A stretch of 64,000 bases of DNA from Marchantia polymorpha subsp. ruderalis. Lineage: Eukaryota; Streptophyta; Marchantiopsida; Marchantiales; Marchantiaceae. Below the pieces are notes generated by a model. It saw only the letters and a list, made by a program, of their open reading frames with translations. It did no database searches and was not told the origin of the DNA. The stretch covers positions 22,142,001 through 22,206,000 of the forward strand of contig AP031358.1 in the NCBI GenBank assembly GCA_037833965.1, in the 5' to 3' direction. Positions within the stretch are counted from its first letter, which is position 1, and every line of letters begins with the position of its first letter. Positions 20,866 through 29,345 of the stretch are shown here, piece by piece. Made by a program: the position numbers and the translations under genes.

Positions 20866-23800
20866 ATGGACGGGATGTACGGGGCCGCGAAGGGCCCTCG
20901 ACGTTACTCTGGTGCAGTGGGCACCATCGAGCTTGATGATTTTATTCAGGAGTTCGACACGTGGTGTGATATGCAGTTTCTGCGTAACCCCACGTTGTTT
21001 ACACCCTTCTTTGCATGGAAGGGATTATTCCAGCATTTGGAGGGGCCTCCCATGGACGATTATCATGAGTTTGGGAGAGAGTATGCTGTAGAGATTGATG
21101 CATGGAGACGGCATTGGTCTCCGAACTACTCATCCATTACCCAGGGTGGTGTGGGTACCAGTGGAGCTGCGAGTATCGGCATCAGTGGAGGTGCGAGTAG
21201 TAGCATCAGCGAGGGTACCAGTGGAGCAGTTGGCGCAACTGGTACTAGTACCAGCAGCGGTACTGTTAGCATTGCCGGTGGCAGCACGAGGGGAGATGCT
21301 GGTGGCGTACCTTCGTTTAGCCCCATTCCTGAGTTCTTCCAGAGATTGAGGAAGAATTATCAAGGGGTGAAAACAGAGAAGTTGAGGAGCCTCCAGGAGT
21401 TTGAGCGGAAGACTGGTGAGAGTCTTCGTGAGGCATACACTCGTATGCGACGGCTCATCTCAGTTACTCACGGTGTGACTGAGGCACAGGCTGTCCAGTA
21501 CTGGTATCGGATCCTTGACAGAGAGTTGCGGAGGAGAGTGCGTGATGCTACTCTCATGAGCGACTCATCACCCACATTAGCCCATGTGTTTGCTCTTTCT
21601 GAGAAGATTGAGCTTAACATGGTGGAGGAGAGGGTGGTGACGTCTACATTTGCGAGGGACACGACCACTACCTCGCGTATCCCACATAGCCCAGCACAGT
21701 CTCGCCCCATAAGTGGGAGTCGTGGAGGTCATACACGACATCCTTCAGGTCACAGAGAGCCTAGTGCGCGGCCACCACTGCCTTCATTTTCGGGTCAGCC
21801 ACAGGGACCGTCATGTTGGACATGCGGAGGTAGACATATGAGGAAGGATTGTCCCCAGGAGCGAGAGGGACAAACTCCACAGGCTAGGCCACAGCCGGCA
21901 CAGGTGACCTGTGATCATTGTCATCGACCGGGTCACCCTCGAGAGCGTTGCTTTGACCTTCATCCTGAGTTGAGATCTGGAGGTAGAGGTCGTGGAGGTG
22001 ATGCTCCGCGAGGTCGAGGTGGTCGAGGTGGCAGAGGTGGTAGAGGTGGTAGAGGTACCGGGGCCATTGAGCGTACCGCAGCGAGTGCTACTTCTGCCAC
22101 AGAGAGCGCTATGGCTGCTCGGATTGAGCAGTTGGAGCAGAGGCTTGCTGCTATGGCCGGTCTGGGGGCGAGCACTTCCACATCTTACGAGGGAGAGGAT
22201 TTCTCCTATTTGGCCAGTGCAGCACAGGTTGAGGCATCAGTTGCAGTGACCAGAGGTGGTGCTCGCACTTCAGAGCCACGTGGTGCGACTGTGGAGTTGG
22301 ACCCTCAGAGGGGTGAGGGTGGACGTCAGTCTAGACTTCCCCAGTCCTTTTTGTTGTCAGAGGTGGGTAGCAGTTCATCTATGAGACCTGCACCGCCTAC
22401 TGACACTAGAGTGAGAACTGAGGTTCTTACATCACCTGTTGTGGGCGCAGACGTGCCATCTAGTGCAGTGATGCGGATGGCCACTTCAGTCTTGCGATCT
22501 CCATTGTTCTCAGCCACGGAGTTGATAGACTCTGGTATTGATTTGGCTCGAGTATTTCGGGTAGCAGCCACGTCGTGTGAGCGTGGGAGAGTCGCTGCTA
22601 CTAGTGCCGAGATAAGTGAGGATACAGTTGAGGACCCATCCTCAACGTCTACATTGTTCGAGGAGACGACTTGGCAGGCCGCAGCGGCGAGGATGGAGTC
22701 CTTACCAGCTCGCCCAGCCATTGATCGCGAGAGTATTGTCCCTGGTGTATGTATGGTGGACAACCGAAGTGGTCTATTTCGGTTAGTGAGTTCTACTGGA
22801 CAGGTGTATGTCCCAGCCAGAGTTTTGTTGGATTCTGGTGCACAGCCCTTGATGTTGGGCAAGGCTGCATGCATTAGTTTGGGCATTAGGAGGTCCGAGT
22901 TGGAACCTTGCCCATTCCAGATCCAGACATCCCTTGGTGGTGCCAGCAATAGGTCTTACTTTATGACCAGGGAGAGCATAGCGGTGCAGTTGAGGCATGA
23001 TCACCCTCATGATAGCTCGCAGTTTGGAGTTCGTGCTGTGGTTACATCAGCAGAGTCATATGATGTGCTTGTTGGTGGAGTGGTGTTATACCCGATGGGC
23101 TTCCGGATGGACTATTGGACGGAGACTGCCGCATATCGTCCTGGTTGGCAGTCCGGAGATGGACGTTTGAGCGAACTGCCAGTGAGATTTATTTCTCGGG
23201 ATCGACCTCTTGGATCTTCGTCAGCGGTCTTGGCATCTGTAGCAGGTTTTAGCGGAGTGCTTACCTGGCCCGATGACTTGTTGGCGGGGAACATGTCTGC
23301 AGACGATACCTCACTCTACGAGGATGTGGAGGAGGTTGTGAGTTTCCCAGCGGCGGTGACTTCACCCTTAGATGTTCCACTGTGGAGTTCGTGCCAGGCC
23401 CTACAGTTGGAAGCTGATAGGTTGGTAAAAAAGGCTTGGAGTGAAGCCTCTTTACCAGCAGAGCCAGAGAGGGCTTCAGCTGATCGGCTAGTTGGTGGCT
23501 CTAGCGCATTGTCTCCATTGGTTACTACACCTATTGCATGGGAGTATTCCTCAGAGGGCGTTTGTTTGCTGGATCTTTTTGGTGGGATCAGCACCGGTTT
23601 GGCTGCGGTGTTGCAGTCAGGTATTCCCGTACGGAGATACTTGTATGTGGAGAAGGACGAGACTGCACGTCGAGTCTCTTCACGACATGTTGCACAGTTG
23701 ATGCGGCGTTTTCCTTCGTTGTTGCCGCGATCAGCTGTCCGAGGATTCCAGAAGGCGTTGCCTTCAGACATTTTGTTGCTGGGGGCGCCAGACCTTGACC

Positions 23801-24756
23801 GCGTTGGCCATATTGATATGCTGATTGCGGGCTGGCCATGTCAGGGACACACACGCGCTGGACATGGGACAGGGTTGCATGATCCCAGATCTCGGATGTT
23901 TTGGGAGATGATCCGAGTGTTACGTCATCTCCAAGTGCAGCAGACACGTTCTCCATCATACATTCTGGAGAACGTACCATTGTTGGGTGACACTCGGGTC
24001 CAGTTGATGGCGAGTGTCCATCAAGTCCGAGCATGGATTGGATCAGCAGTACTGTTGGATGCTGCGAGGGTTGGATCACGGGCGCATCGTGCACGTTTGT
24101 GGTGGACCAACCTTTTGCCACGTGAGATATTGCGTCATGCTTATGATTCGGTGTATCGTGATCCTACCCTCACCGTTGACAGGATCTTGGATGTCTCTCG
24201 ATACTCTCAGGTGGTGAGAGTGGCGGATAGGTCACCCATGGCGTTGGTGAACCGCGTAGGTCAGCCTCGGATGGCTTTACCTACATTTGTCAGTTATCCG
24301 GCATCACATGCATATCGTGATGGGGGACCTGGACTACTGTGGGACAGTACCCTACATCAGTTGGTGGAGCCCAACGCTGATGAGAGAGAGCGTGCGATGG
24401 GGTTTCTTACTGGTGTGACCGCGGCTTCTTCAGTTTCAGAGGCGTCGCGTCGTCAGGTTTTGGGTCAGGCTATGGACCTGAACTGCTTGACGTGGATTGT
24501 GAGCTTGGGTTTGGCCGAGCAACGCCGTTTGCGCGCAGATTTGGTGGTTGTTACACCACTTATTAGCTCATTGCCTACCGGGACAGTAGTGGCAATGGCT
24601 GGGGGCGACAGGCGAGATATTCGGCATCCTTGGAGTTTATGGGACGTGACGAAAGGACTTGCCAGAGTTGCAGCCCATGCAGTTGGAGAGGATTCTCAGG
24701 TGGAGGTGGCTACGAAGGAGGGTACGGAGAACCCTTCTTTGCAGTGTGTAGCGTAG
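20866..24756 (+). CDS. Gag-protease-DNA cytosine methyltransferase polyprotein (ORF1)
   Basis: This is a 1,296-residue frame from the first ATG. Order: a Gag domain (about 10-260) with a Ser/Gly/Thr-rich insert; zinc knuckles at about 317 (CWTCGGRHMRKDC) and 350 (CDHCHRPGHPRERC); an Arg-Gly repeat (about 375-400); a short helix; an aspartic protease with DSGA at 656; then a C5-methyltransferase at about 890-1,215. The methyltransferase shows motif I LLDLFGGISTGL (D903), motif II YVEKDE, motif IV GWPCQG with catalytic C992, motif VI ENV (1,035-1,037), motif VIII RAHRAR (H1074) and a motif X-like RRQVLGQAMDLN. Motif order is canonical, unlike the rearranged plant DRM enzymes. The HRAR and following W-x-N-L and the C-terminal part recall DNMT3. 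The enzyme would put methyl groups on cytosine in DNA, perhaps on the element's own cDNA. All catalytic residues are present. It ends at an in-frame UAG. Confidence 0.93.
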   Translation: MDGMYGAAKGPRRYSGAVGTIELDDFIQEFDTWCDMQFLRNPTLFTPFFAWKGLFQHLEGPPMDDYHEFGREYAVEIDAWRRHWSPNYSSITQGGVGTSGAASIGISGGASSSISEGTSGAVGATGTSTSSGTVSIAGGSTRGDAGGVPSFSPIPEFFQRLRKNYQGVKTEKLRSLQEFERKTGESLREAYTRMRRLISVTHGVTEAQAVQYWYRILDRELRRRVRDATLMSDSSPTLAHVFALSEKIELNMVEERVVTSTFARDTTTTSRIPHSPAQSRPISGSRGGHTRHPSGHREPSARPPLPSFSGQPQGPSCWTCGGRHMRKDCPQEREGQTPQARPQPAQVTCDHCHRPGHPRERCFDLHPELRSGGRGRGGDAPRGRGGRGGRGGRGGRGTGAIERTAASATSATESAMAARIEQLEQRLAAMAGLGASTSTSYEGEDFSYLASAAQVEASVAVTRGGARTSEPRGATVELDPQRGEGGRQSRLPQSFLLSEVGSSSSMRPAPPTDTRVRTEVLTSPVVGADVPSSAVMRMATSVLRSPLFSATELIDSGIDLARVFRVAATSCERGRVAATSAEISEDTVEDPSSTSTLFEETTWQAAAARMESLPARPAIDRESIVPGVCMVDNRSGLFRLVSSTGQVYVPARVLLDSGAQPLMLGKAACISLGIRRSELEPCPFQIQTSLGGASNRSYFMTRESIAVQLRHDHPHDSSQFGVRAVVTSAESYDVLVGGVVLYPMGFRMDYWTETAAYRPGWQSGDGRLSELPVRFISRDRPLGSSSAVLASVAGFSGVLTWPDDLLAGNMSADDTSLYEDVEEVVSFPAAVTSPLDVPLWSSCQALQLEADRLVKKAWSEASLPAEPERASADRLVGGSSALSPLVTTPIAWEYSSEGVCLLDLFGGISTGLAAVLQSGIPVRRYLYVEKDETARRVSSRHVAQLMRRFPSLLPRSAVRGFQKALPSDILLLGAPDLDRVGHIDMLIAGWPCQGHTRAGHGTGLHDPRSRMFWEMIRVLRHLQVQQTRSPSYILENVPLLGDTRVQLMASVHQVRAWIGSAVLLDAARVGSRAHRARLWWTNLLPREILRHAYDSVYRDPTLTVDRILDVSRYSQVVRVADRSPMALVNRVGQPRMALPTFVSYPASHAYRDGGPGLLWDSTLHQLVEPNADERERAMGFLTGVTAASSVSEASRRQVLGQAMDLNCLTWIVSLGLAEQRRLRADLVVVTPLISSLPTGTVVAMAGGDRRDIRHPWSLWDVTKGLARVAAHAVGEDSQVEVATKEGTENPSLQCVA
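21990..22075 (+). repeat. Arg-Gly-coding minisatellite
   Basis: Tandem units of GGTAGAGGT and GGTCGAGGT encode an RGG-type basic tract after the second zinc knuckle. Such tracts bind RNA, and here it probably assists genome packaging. Confidence 0.75.
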
Positions 24757-24762
24757 CAACCA
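24754..24762 (+). promoter_or_regulatory. Candidate stop-codon readthrough signal (UAG CAA CCA)
   Basis: ORF1 ends with TAG, and the same frame continues without another stop into reverse transcriptase. The six bases after the stop, CAA CCA, match the CAR-YYA context known to promote leaky UAG readthrough in tobamoviruses. Readthrough would give a fusion of about 2,339 residues and set the ratio of Gag-methyltransferase to Pol. Confidence 0.65.
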
Positions 24763-27700
24763 TTGACAGTGTCGCCTCCCTCTAGTGTGCCTATGGAGGA
24801 GGAGTGGGAGCCATTGATTGGTTCCCAGATCACAGGAGGAGAGAGGCGACGATTGACACAATTCCTACGAGACTATAGGAGTTGTTTTGCTTTCAGTATG
24901 AAGGAGTTGGGTGCGTTGATTGGACCCGGTATACGGATAGAATTGGCTAGTGATACGCCAATCTTCCGTCGTCCTTATCGGTACAGTGAGATGGAGAGAG
25001 ATTTGATTCGGAGTAGGACGTTGGACCTACTAGAGGCTGGACTAGTGGAGTTATCGCATGGTGAGTATGCGTCAGCCACTGTCATGCCGGTGAAGAAGGA
25101 TGTACATGGCAACTACACGGATAGGCGCATGTGTGGAGACTACCGTCCTATCAATCGGCAGACGAAGTCCGATAAGTATGCCATGCCTACACCTGAGGAG
25201 ATCTTCGATGTGGTGGGACATGCGAGGATTTTTAGTACTTTGGATCTTCGGGCAGGATACCATCAGTTGCCAATTCGGGAGGAGGACAAAACCAAGACAG
25301 CGTTTTGGGGCGTCAACTCCCACGGCAAGGATTGTTTGTATCAGTGGCGATTCTTACCCTTTGGGTTGAAGAATGCACCTGCCGAGTTTCAGAGGGTTAT
25401 GGACAGAATCCTGGCGGGGCTGGATTTTGTCAGATGTTACATTGATGATATCTTGGTGTTTAGTGACACTGTGGAGCAACACCAGATACACTTGCATATT
25501 GTGTTTGAGCGATTGAGGGCTCATGGTTTGAGGTTACATCCTGGGAAGTGTAAGTTCTTCCAGGAGAAGGTTGAGTACTTGGGTCATGTGATATACCCAG
25601 GTGGTTTAGGAGTTCAGCAAGCAAAGGTGGAGGCTATTGCACGCATCCCTCGTCCCACGGATGTGAGTAGAGTTCGTGCATTTATGGGTTTAGCGAACTA
25701 CTACCGGAGATATGTGAAGGGGTTCAGTGCTATAGCCAAGCCTTTGAACCAGTTGCTGAAGTCAGATCAGGAGTGGCAATGGGGAGATGAGCAGGAGAGA
25801 GCTTTTGTTGAGCTCAAGGCCAGGTTGGTGGCCGCTCCCATCTTGAGGAGACCTATCAGAGGTCGTCCATACCAATTGCACACTGATTGGAGTATGTTGG
25901 GACTTGGAGCGGTGTTGACGCAGCGTGATGATGAGGGCAAGGAGTTTGTGGTTGCGTACGCTAGTCGTTCGAACAATGCAGCGGAGTCGCGGTATAGTTC
26001 GTACGAGGGAGAGTGCTTGGCAGCGGTGTGGGCTGTGGCGCACTTCAGGTGTTACTTGTTTGGTACGCAGTTCACCCTTGTTACTGATCATCAACCGCTC
26101 AAGTGGTTGATGGAGTCCGACAAGCTTACAGGGAAGCTTGCACGGTGGGCTCTCATCTTACAAGAGTACGACTTTCAGGTGGTGCATAGACCTGGAGTTG
26201 CGAACCTAGATGCCGATGGTTTGAGTCGAAACCCATGCACTAGCCAGGAGGATGACACTGGAGCTAGATGGCATGGTGAGGTTGACGAGGAGATGGTGCC
26301 TGGTTGGCATGCATCTGCCTTCATGTGTTGGTTACGTGGGAACTCCAGCAGAGAGGATCATCTGACATCTTACTCTAGTCAGAGAGTAGATGGTCGATCT
26401 CCAGATCCTGAGGTTGAGGATGGTGGTATGGATCAGCGTGATGTACACGATGATGCATTGGTGTTGGAGTTTCTACGGACTAGCATGGTGCCAGGCACAG
26501 TGGGTGCCAAGGAGCGAGATCGTGTTCTCCAACGGGCCAAGAGGTACCGATTGGAGGGATCACATGTTCTCCGAGTATGGGAGGACGGTAGGGTACGAGT
26601 AGTACCACATCCAGCCCAGAGAGCACGCATTGTGAAGCATGCTCATGAGGAGTTGGGACATTTTGGAGTGAAGCGTACATACAGCTTTCTCCTTGGTCAG
26701 TATTGGTGGCGTGGTATGCATACTCAGGTACAGCAGTTGGTATCACGTTGCATGGTTTGTGATCGAGTGAGGGCATCATTCAATGCCCCGACACCAGTGT
26801 TACATCCATTACCCATCATGGGTTTAGGTTACCGTTGGAGTTTGGACTTTGCTGGACCACTACCTTTGACTGTACGACATCATCGGTATGTGTTGGTGAT
26901 GGTGGAGCATTTCTCCAAGTGGATTGAGTTGGTGGCATTACCTGACAAGGCAAGTGAGGGAGTAGCGTATGCTTTTCTTGACAGAGTGCTTAGTCACTAT
27001 GGTGCACCAGCTGAGGTGTTGACCGATCAGGGAACGGAGTTTCAGGGTGATTTTCAGGTCTTGTGCGACAAGGCACTGATTGATCATCGGACCACGTCGC
27101 GAGATCATCCAGAGGCGGATGGTTTAGCTGAACGTGTTGTACAGACGGTGAAGAGGGCGTTGCGCAAGTATGGCCTGCAGAAAGGTCATCTTGGGGACTG
27201 GGATATCCAGTTACCGTGGTTGGCCATGGGATATCGGTTCAGTCGGCAGGCATCCTTGACTTCCTTCTCACCATATTTTCTATTGTACGGCCGAGATCCA
27301 GACTTGCCAACATCGATTCGTCGTGAGTCTAGCGAGGTGGTGAACCTTGATGACCCGAATATGTGGGTGAGAGTATGTTCTCAACGTGCAGAGCTCTTTC
27401 GGAGAGTTATGCCTGCAGCGTTTGAGAATCTTGCGATTGCTCAACATAGAGATACGTTGCGGTATGCAACCATTCGGGGAGGAGGTTATCGACCATCAAT
27501 TCGTAGGTTCCATGTGGGAGACTACGTCTATCTACAGCAGATTGCACTGACGACATTGGATGTGACGGCGGGACGCACCATCTTGCGGGTGCGGGAGGTA
27601 TTATCTTCTGGAGTTCTCCTGTTGGAGGGTCGTGACGGCGTTGTTTGGAAGGATAATGTGCGCAATTGTGCGCCATGCCACCTCCCAAACGTAGATGGCA

Positions 27701-27885
27701 CTATGGACCCAAGCTCAGCGATAGTACGTGCTAGCTTGAGGTGCATGCTGTGTGGGTCGGCTGGTCAGGCGGCCCGTATGTTGGTGTGTGATAGGTGCTC
27801 TAGGGGATGGCACATGTCGTGCCTAACTCCGCCTATCGATGTTATTCCGGCTGGACGATGGGTTTGTCCTCGATGTACTTCATAG
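24757..27885 (+). CDS. Pol: reverse transcriptase, RNase H, integrase, PHD finger (ORF2)
   Basis: The frame continues from ORF1 after the UAG. Its first ATG is 24,793 (1,030 residues from there, the numbering used here). Reverse transcriptase spans about 30-290 with YIDD at 216-219. RNase H starts near 360 with D365 in HTDWS, then YEGE and TDHQ. Integrase has a zinc site with H618, H623, C653, C656 and a DDE core with D685 (SLDFAGP), D745 (LTDQGTEF) and E780 (LAERVV). A C4HC3 PHD finger closes the protein at about 984-1,028 (CMLC, MLVCDRC, GWHMSC, WVCPRC). No protease is present because it lies in ORF1. A PHD finger reads histone H3 tails in known proteins, and here it takes the place where many gypsy integrases carry a chromodomain. 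All catalytic residues are intact. Confidence 0.95.
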   Translation, partial: QPLTVSPPSSVPMEEEWEPLIGSQITGGERRRLTQFLRDYRSCFAFSMKELGALIGPGIRIELASDTPIFRRPYRYSEMERDLIRSRTLDLLEAGLVELSHGEYASATVMPVKKDVHGNYTDRRMCGDYRPINRQTKSDKYAMPTPEEIFDVVGHARIFSTLDLRAGYHQLPIREEDKTKTAFWGVNSHGKDCLYQWRFLPFGLKNAPAEFQRVMDRILAGLDFVRCYIDDILVFSDTVEQHQIHLHIVFERLRAHGLRLHPGKCKFFQEKVEYLGHVIYPGGLGVQQAKVEAIARIPRPTDVSRVRAFMGLANYYRRYVKGFSAIAKPLNQLLKSDQEWQWGDEQERAFVELKARLVAAPILRRPIRGRPYQLHTDWSMLGLGAVLTQRDDEGKEFVVAYASRSNNAAESRYSSYEGECLAAVWAVAHFRCYLFGTQFTLVTDHQPLKWLMESDKLTGKLARWALILQEYDFQVVHRPGVANLDADGLSRNPCTSQEDDTGARWHGEVDEEMVPGWHASAFMCWLRGNSSREDHLTSYSSQRVDGRSPDPEVEDGGMDQRDVHDDALVLEFLRTSMVPGTVGAKERDRVLQRAKRYRLEGSHVLRVWEDGRVRVVPHPAQRARIVKHAHEELGHFGVKRTYSFLLGQYWWRGMHTQVQQLVSRCMVCDRVRASFNAPTPVLHPLPIMGLGYRWSLDFAGPLPLTVRHHRYVLVMVEHFSKWIELVALPDKASEGVAYAFLDRVLSHYGAPAEVLTDQGTEFQGDFQVLCDKALIDHRTTSRDHPEADGLAERVVQTVKRALRKYGLQKGHLGDWDIQLPWLAMGYRFSRQASLTSFSPYFLLYGRDPDLPTSIRRESSEVVNLDDPNMWVRVCSQRAELFRRVMPAAFENLAIAQHRDTLRYATIRGGGYRPSIRRFHVGDYVYLQQIALTTLDVTAGRTILRVREVLSSGVLLLEGRDGVVWKDNVRNCAPCHLPNVDGTMDPSSAIVRASLRCMLCGSAGQAARMLVCDRCSRGWHMSCLTPPIDVIPAGRWVCPRCTS

Positions 27886-28188
27886 GGGTAGATGACTTGA
27901 TCTTCACATGTTATGAATTGCAGATAGGCGACTAACGATGGGGCGACATAGCACCCGGCCTACTGGTTCGCGCACCCACGACGGTGTATAGCATGTAGTT
28001 GTAGATGGGGCTACCTGGGAGTCAGAGGGACCTGACCGCCAGCTAGGGGGGCGAGTTGTGACATTTGAGTGTGTACTCTCTCGACCCAAAGTTGACTCGC
28101 GCCTTATATGTGTGTATGTGTGTGCGTATGTGTATGTGAGTAGCATGTCAGCGATGTAGAGTGTATGGCGATATGTATTCGCACGACA
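27886..28188 (+). other. 3' end of gypsy-type insert
   Basis: After the Pol stop there is a polypurine-like AGGGGGGCGAG at about 28,045-28,055, then TGTGACATTTGAG, which looks like an LTR start, and a TG-rich stretch (28,108-28,140). The insert ends GCACGACA 132 bp later. If this is the 3' LTR it is very short, and no matching 5' copy was found. Confidence 0.5.
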
Positions 28189-28782
28189 TGATTCATGGAG
28201 AACACCACGACGTAGCATCTCAGCACCGTCAAGCACATTCTTTGATACATAGTAGGCACTCTGCAGTACAGATTGAGCTACACAAAGGGCAAAGGTGAGA
28301 TCAAGCTCAATGGTTACAGTGATGCAAACATGGCTGGAGATGTGGATGACTGCAAGAGCACAACGGGTGTTTCATTTTGTTTTGGGAAACCACCATTAAC
28401 ATGGCATTCTCGAAAGTAGCCAGTGGTGGCACTGTCATCGTGCGAGGCCAAATACATTGCAGCCTTTACAGCCGCTTGCGAGGGCCTTTGGCTTGGAAGT
28501 CTCCTTGGAAGCTTCTACGGAAAGGTAGCGAGCATTGCCATCATCTTCATCGACAATCAATCAGTCATCCAATTGTGCAAAAATTTGATGTTTCATGGTC
28601 GGAATAAGCACATCAAAACACAGTTCCATTTCATTAGAGAGTGTGTCGAGGGCGGTGAAGTTATCGCATATAAGATTCACACTACCAATCAGCTGGCGGA
28701 CATTCTAACAAAATCTCTTGGCCGGGTCAAATTCCTAGATGTGCGCTCAAAGATCGGCGTCGTCAACACTCTCGACAACTAG
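28189..28782 (+). pseudogene. Copia RNase H, decayed
   Basis: The copia frame resumes with FMEN, then TVKHIL, YIVGTLQYRLSYTKGKGE, GYSDANMAGDVDDCKSTTG, ALSSCEAKYIAAFTAACEG, IIFIDNQSVIQLCKN, KHIKTQFHFIRE and QLADILTKSL. These are the hallmarks of the copia-type RNase H and pol end. Stops lie at 28,213 (TAG), 28,243 (TGA, where arginine is expected) and 28,417 (TAG). The last part from 28,423 is an open frame of 119 codons to the stop. Confidence 0.93.
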
Positions 28783-28783
28783 A

Positions 28784-28796
28784 TTAGGGGGAGTAA
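28784..28796 (+). promoter_or_regulatory. Polypurine tract of copia element
   Basis: A purine-rich run, GATTAGGGGGAGTAA-like, directly precedes the right LTR. It would prime plus-strand DNA synthesis. Confidence 0.75.
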
Positions 28797-29340
28797 TGTT
28801 AGATAATCTTGTTGTTTACTAGTTTTGGTATAATCTGTCATTAGTTGCAGGTGGCAACTGTTATTAGCGTAGTGTCTGTTCTCTCTCTCGCTGTACGCGC
28901 GTTGTGTAGTTAGGTGATTCGACTCCTGCGTGGAGTTCATGCAGGAGTGAGTAAGTCGAGTACTTAGGCATGGTCTCTATGTGTTCATAATGAGCAATAA
29001 GTGTGTGTCATGCAGTCATGAAGGTGTTAGTAGTATATATATCCTTTACATAAGAAAAGTCTGCAAGTCTTACAGTGCACCACAATGAACACTGTAAGTT
29101 ATTCACACAACCGTGAAACTTGACGCAACTTATAATATTATTTACATGCTAGCGAGCAAGATCCCGAGGCTCACTTGTTGTTCACTCCCGAGATTCTGTT
29201 TTGTTCCCGAGGTTCTGTTGCTCACTTGTATGTTCTCTCTCTTGTGTTGAACAGTTTGCAGTTGTGCAGTTTGTCTAACAGTTTGTTTGTGTCTTGAGTG
29301 TTCTGTGCGATGAGGTTGCAATGGGCCGTGCAAACCAACA
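28797..29340 (+). repeat. Right LTR of copia element, with insertion
   Basis: This matches the left LTR at both ends (TGTTAG ... CCAACA). It is about 100 bp longer because roughly 29,086-29,215 replaces a short stretch of the left copy. The first 81 bp of the extra DNA is an inverted copy of 30,544-30,624. Confidence 0.92.
29086..29166 (+). repeat. Inverted copy inside right LTR, arm 1
   Basis: These 81 bp are the reverse complement of 30,544-30,624, with one mismatch seen. They are absent from the left LTR, so they were added after the copia insertion or during its replication. Confidence 0.93.
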
Positions 29341-29345
29341 GTTTA
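29341..29345. repeat. Target-site duplication GTTTA (right)
   Basis: This is identical to 7,686-7,690 and directly follows the right LTR. Confidence 0.92.

Larger units (their letters stand above)
16237..28188 (+). mobile_element. Nested gypsy-type element with methyltransferase and PHD finger
   Basis: This 11.95-kb insert separates the copia reverse transcriptase from its RNase H and is bounded by TGTC...GACA ends and a TGAT duplication. Its coding half (20,866-27,885) has the Ty3-gypsy order Gag, protease, reverse transcriptase, RNase H, integrase, with two added domains: a cytosine-C5 methyltransferase at the end of ORF1 and a PHD finger at the end of ORF2. Both ORFs are intact, so insertion was recent. 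No matching LTR pair was found by eye: the first bases do not recur near 28,188. The left 4.4 kb holds antisense and acidic ORFs of unknown origin, so the insert may be composite. Confidence 0.85.
7691..29340 (+). mobile_element. Old Ty1-copia retrotransposon with two nested insertions
   Basis: The element is bounded by related LTRs that start TGTTAG and end CCAACA, with a GTTTA duplication outside. It has a methionine-tRNA-type primer site after the left LTR and a purine-rich tract before the right one. The gene order Gag, protease, integrase, reverse transcriptase, RNase H is that of Ty1-copia. Every domain is broken by stops, frameshifts or deletions. Two other elements sit inside it: 10,030-14,881 between integrase and reverse transcriptase, and 16,237-28,188 between reverse transcriptase and RNase H. 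Its own sequence amounts to only about 4.8 kb. The LTRs differ at many sites, so it is old. Confidence 0.93.
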
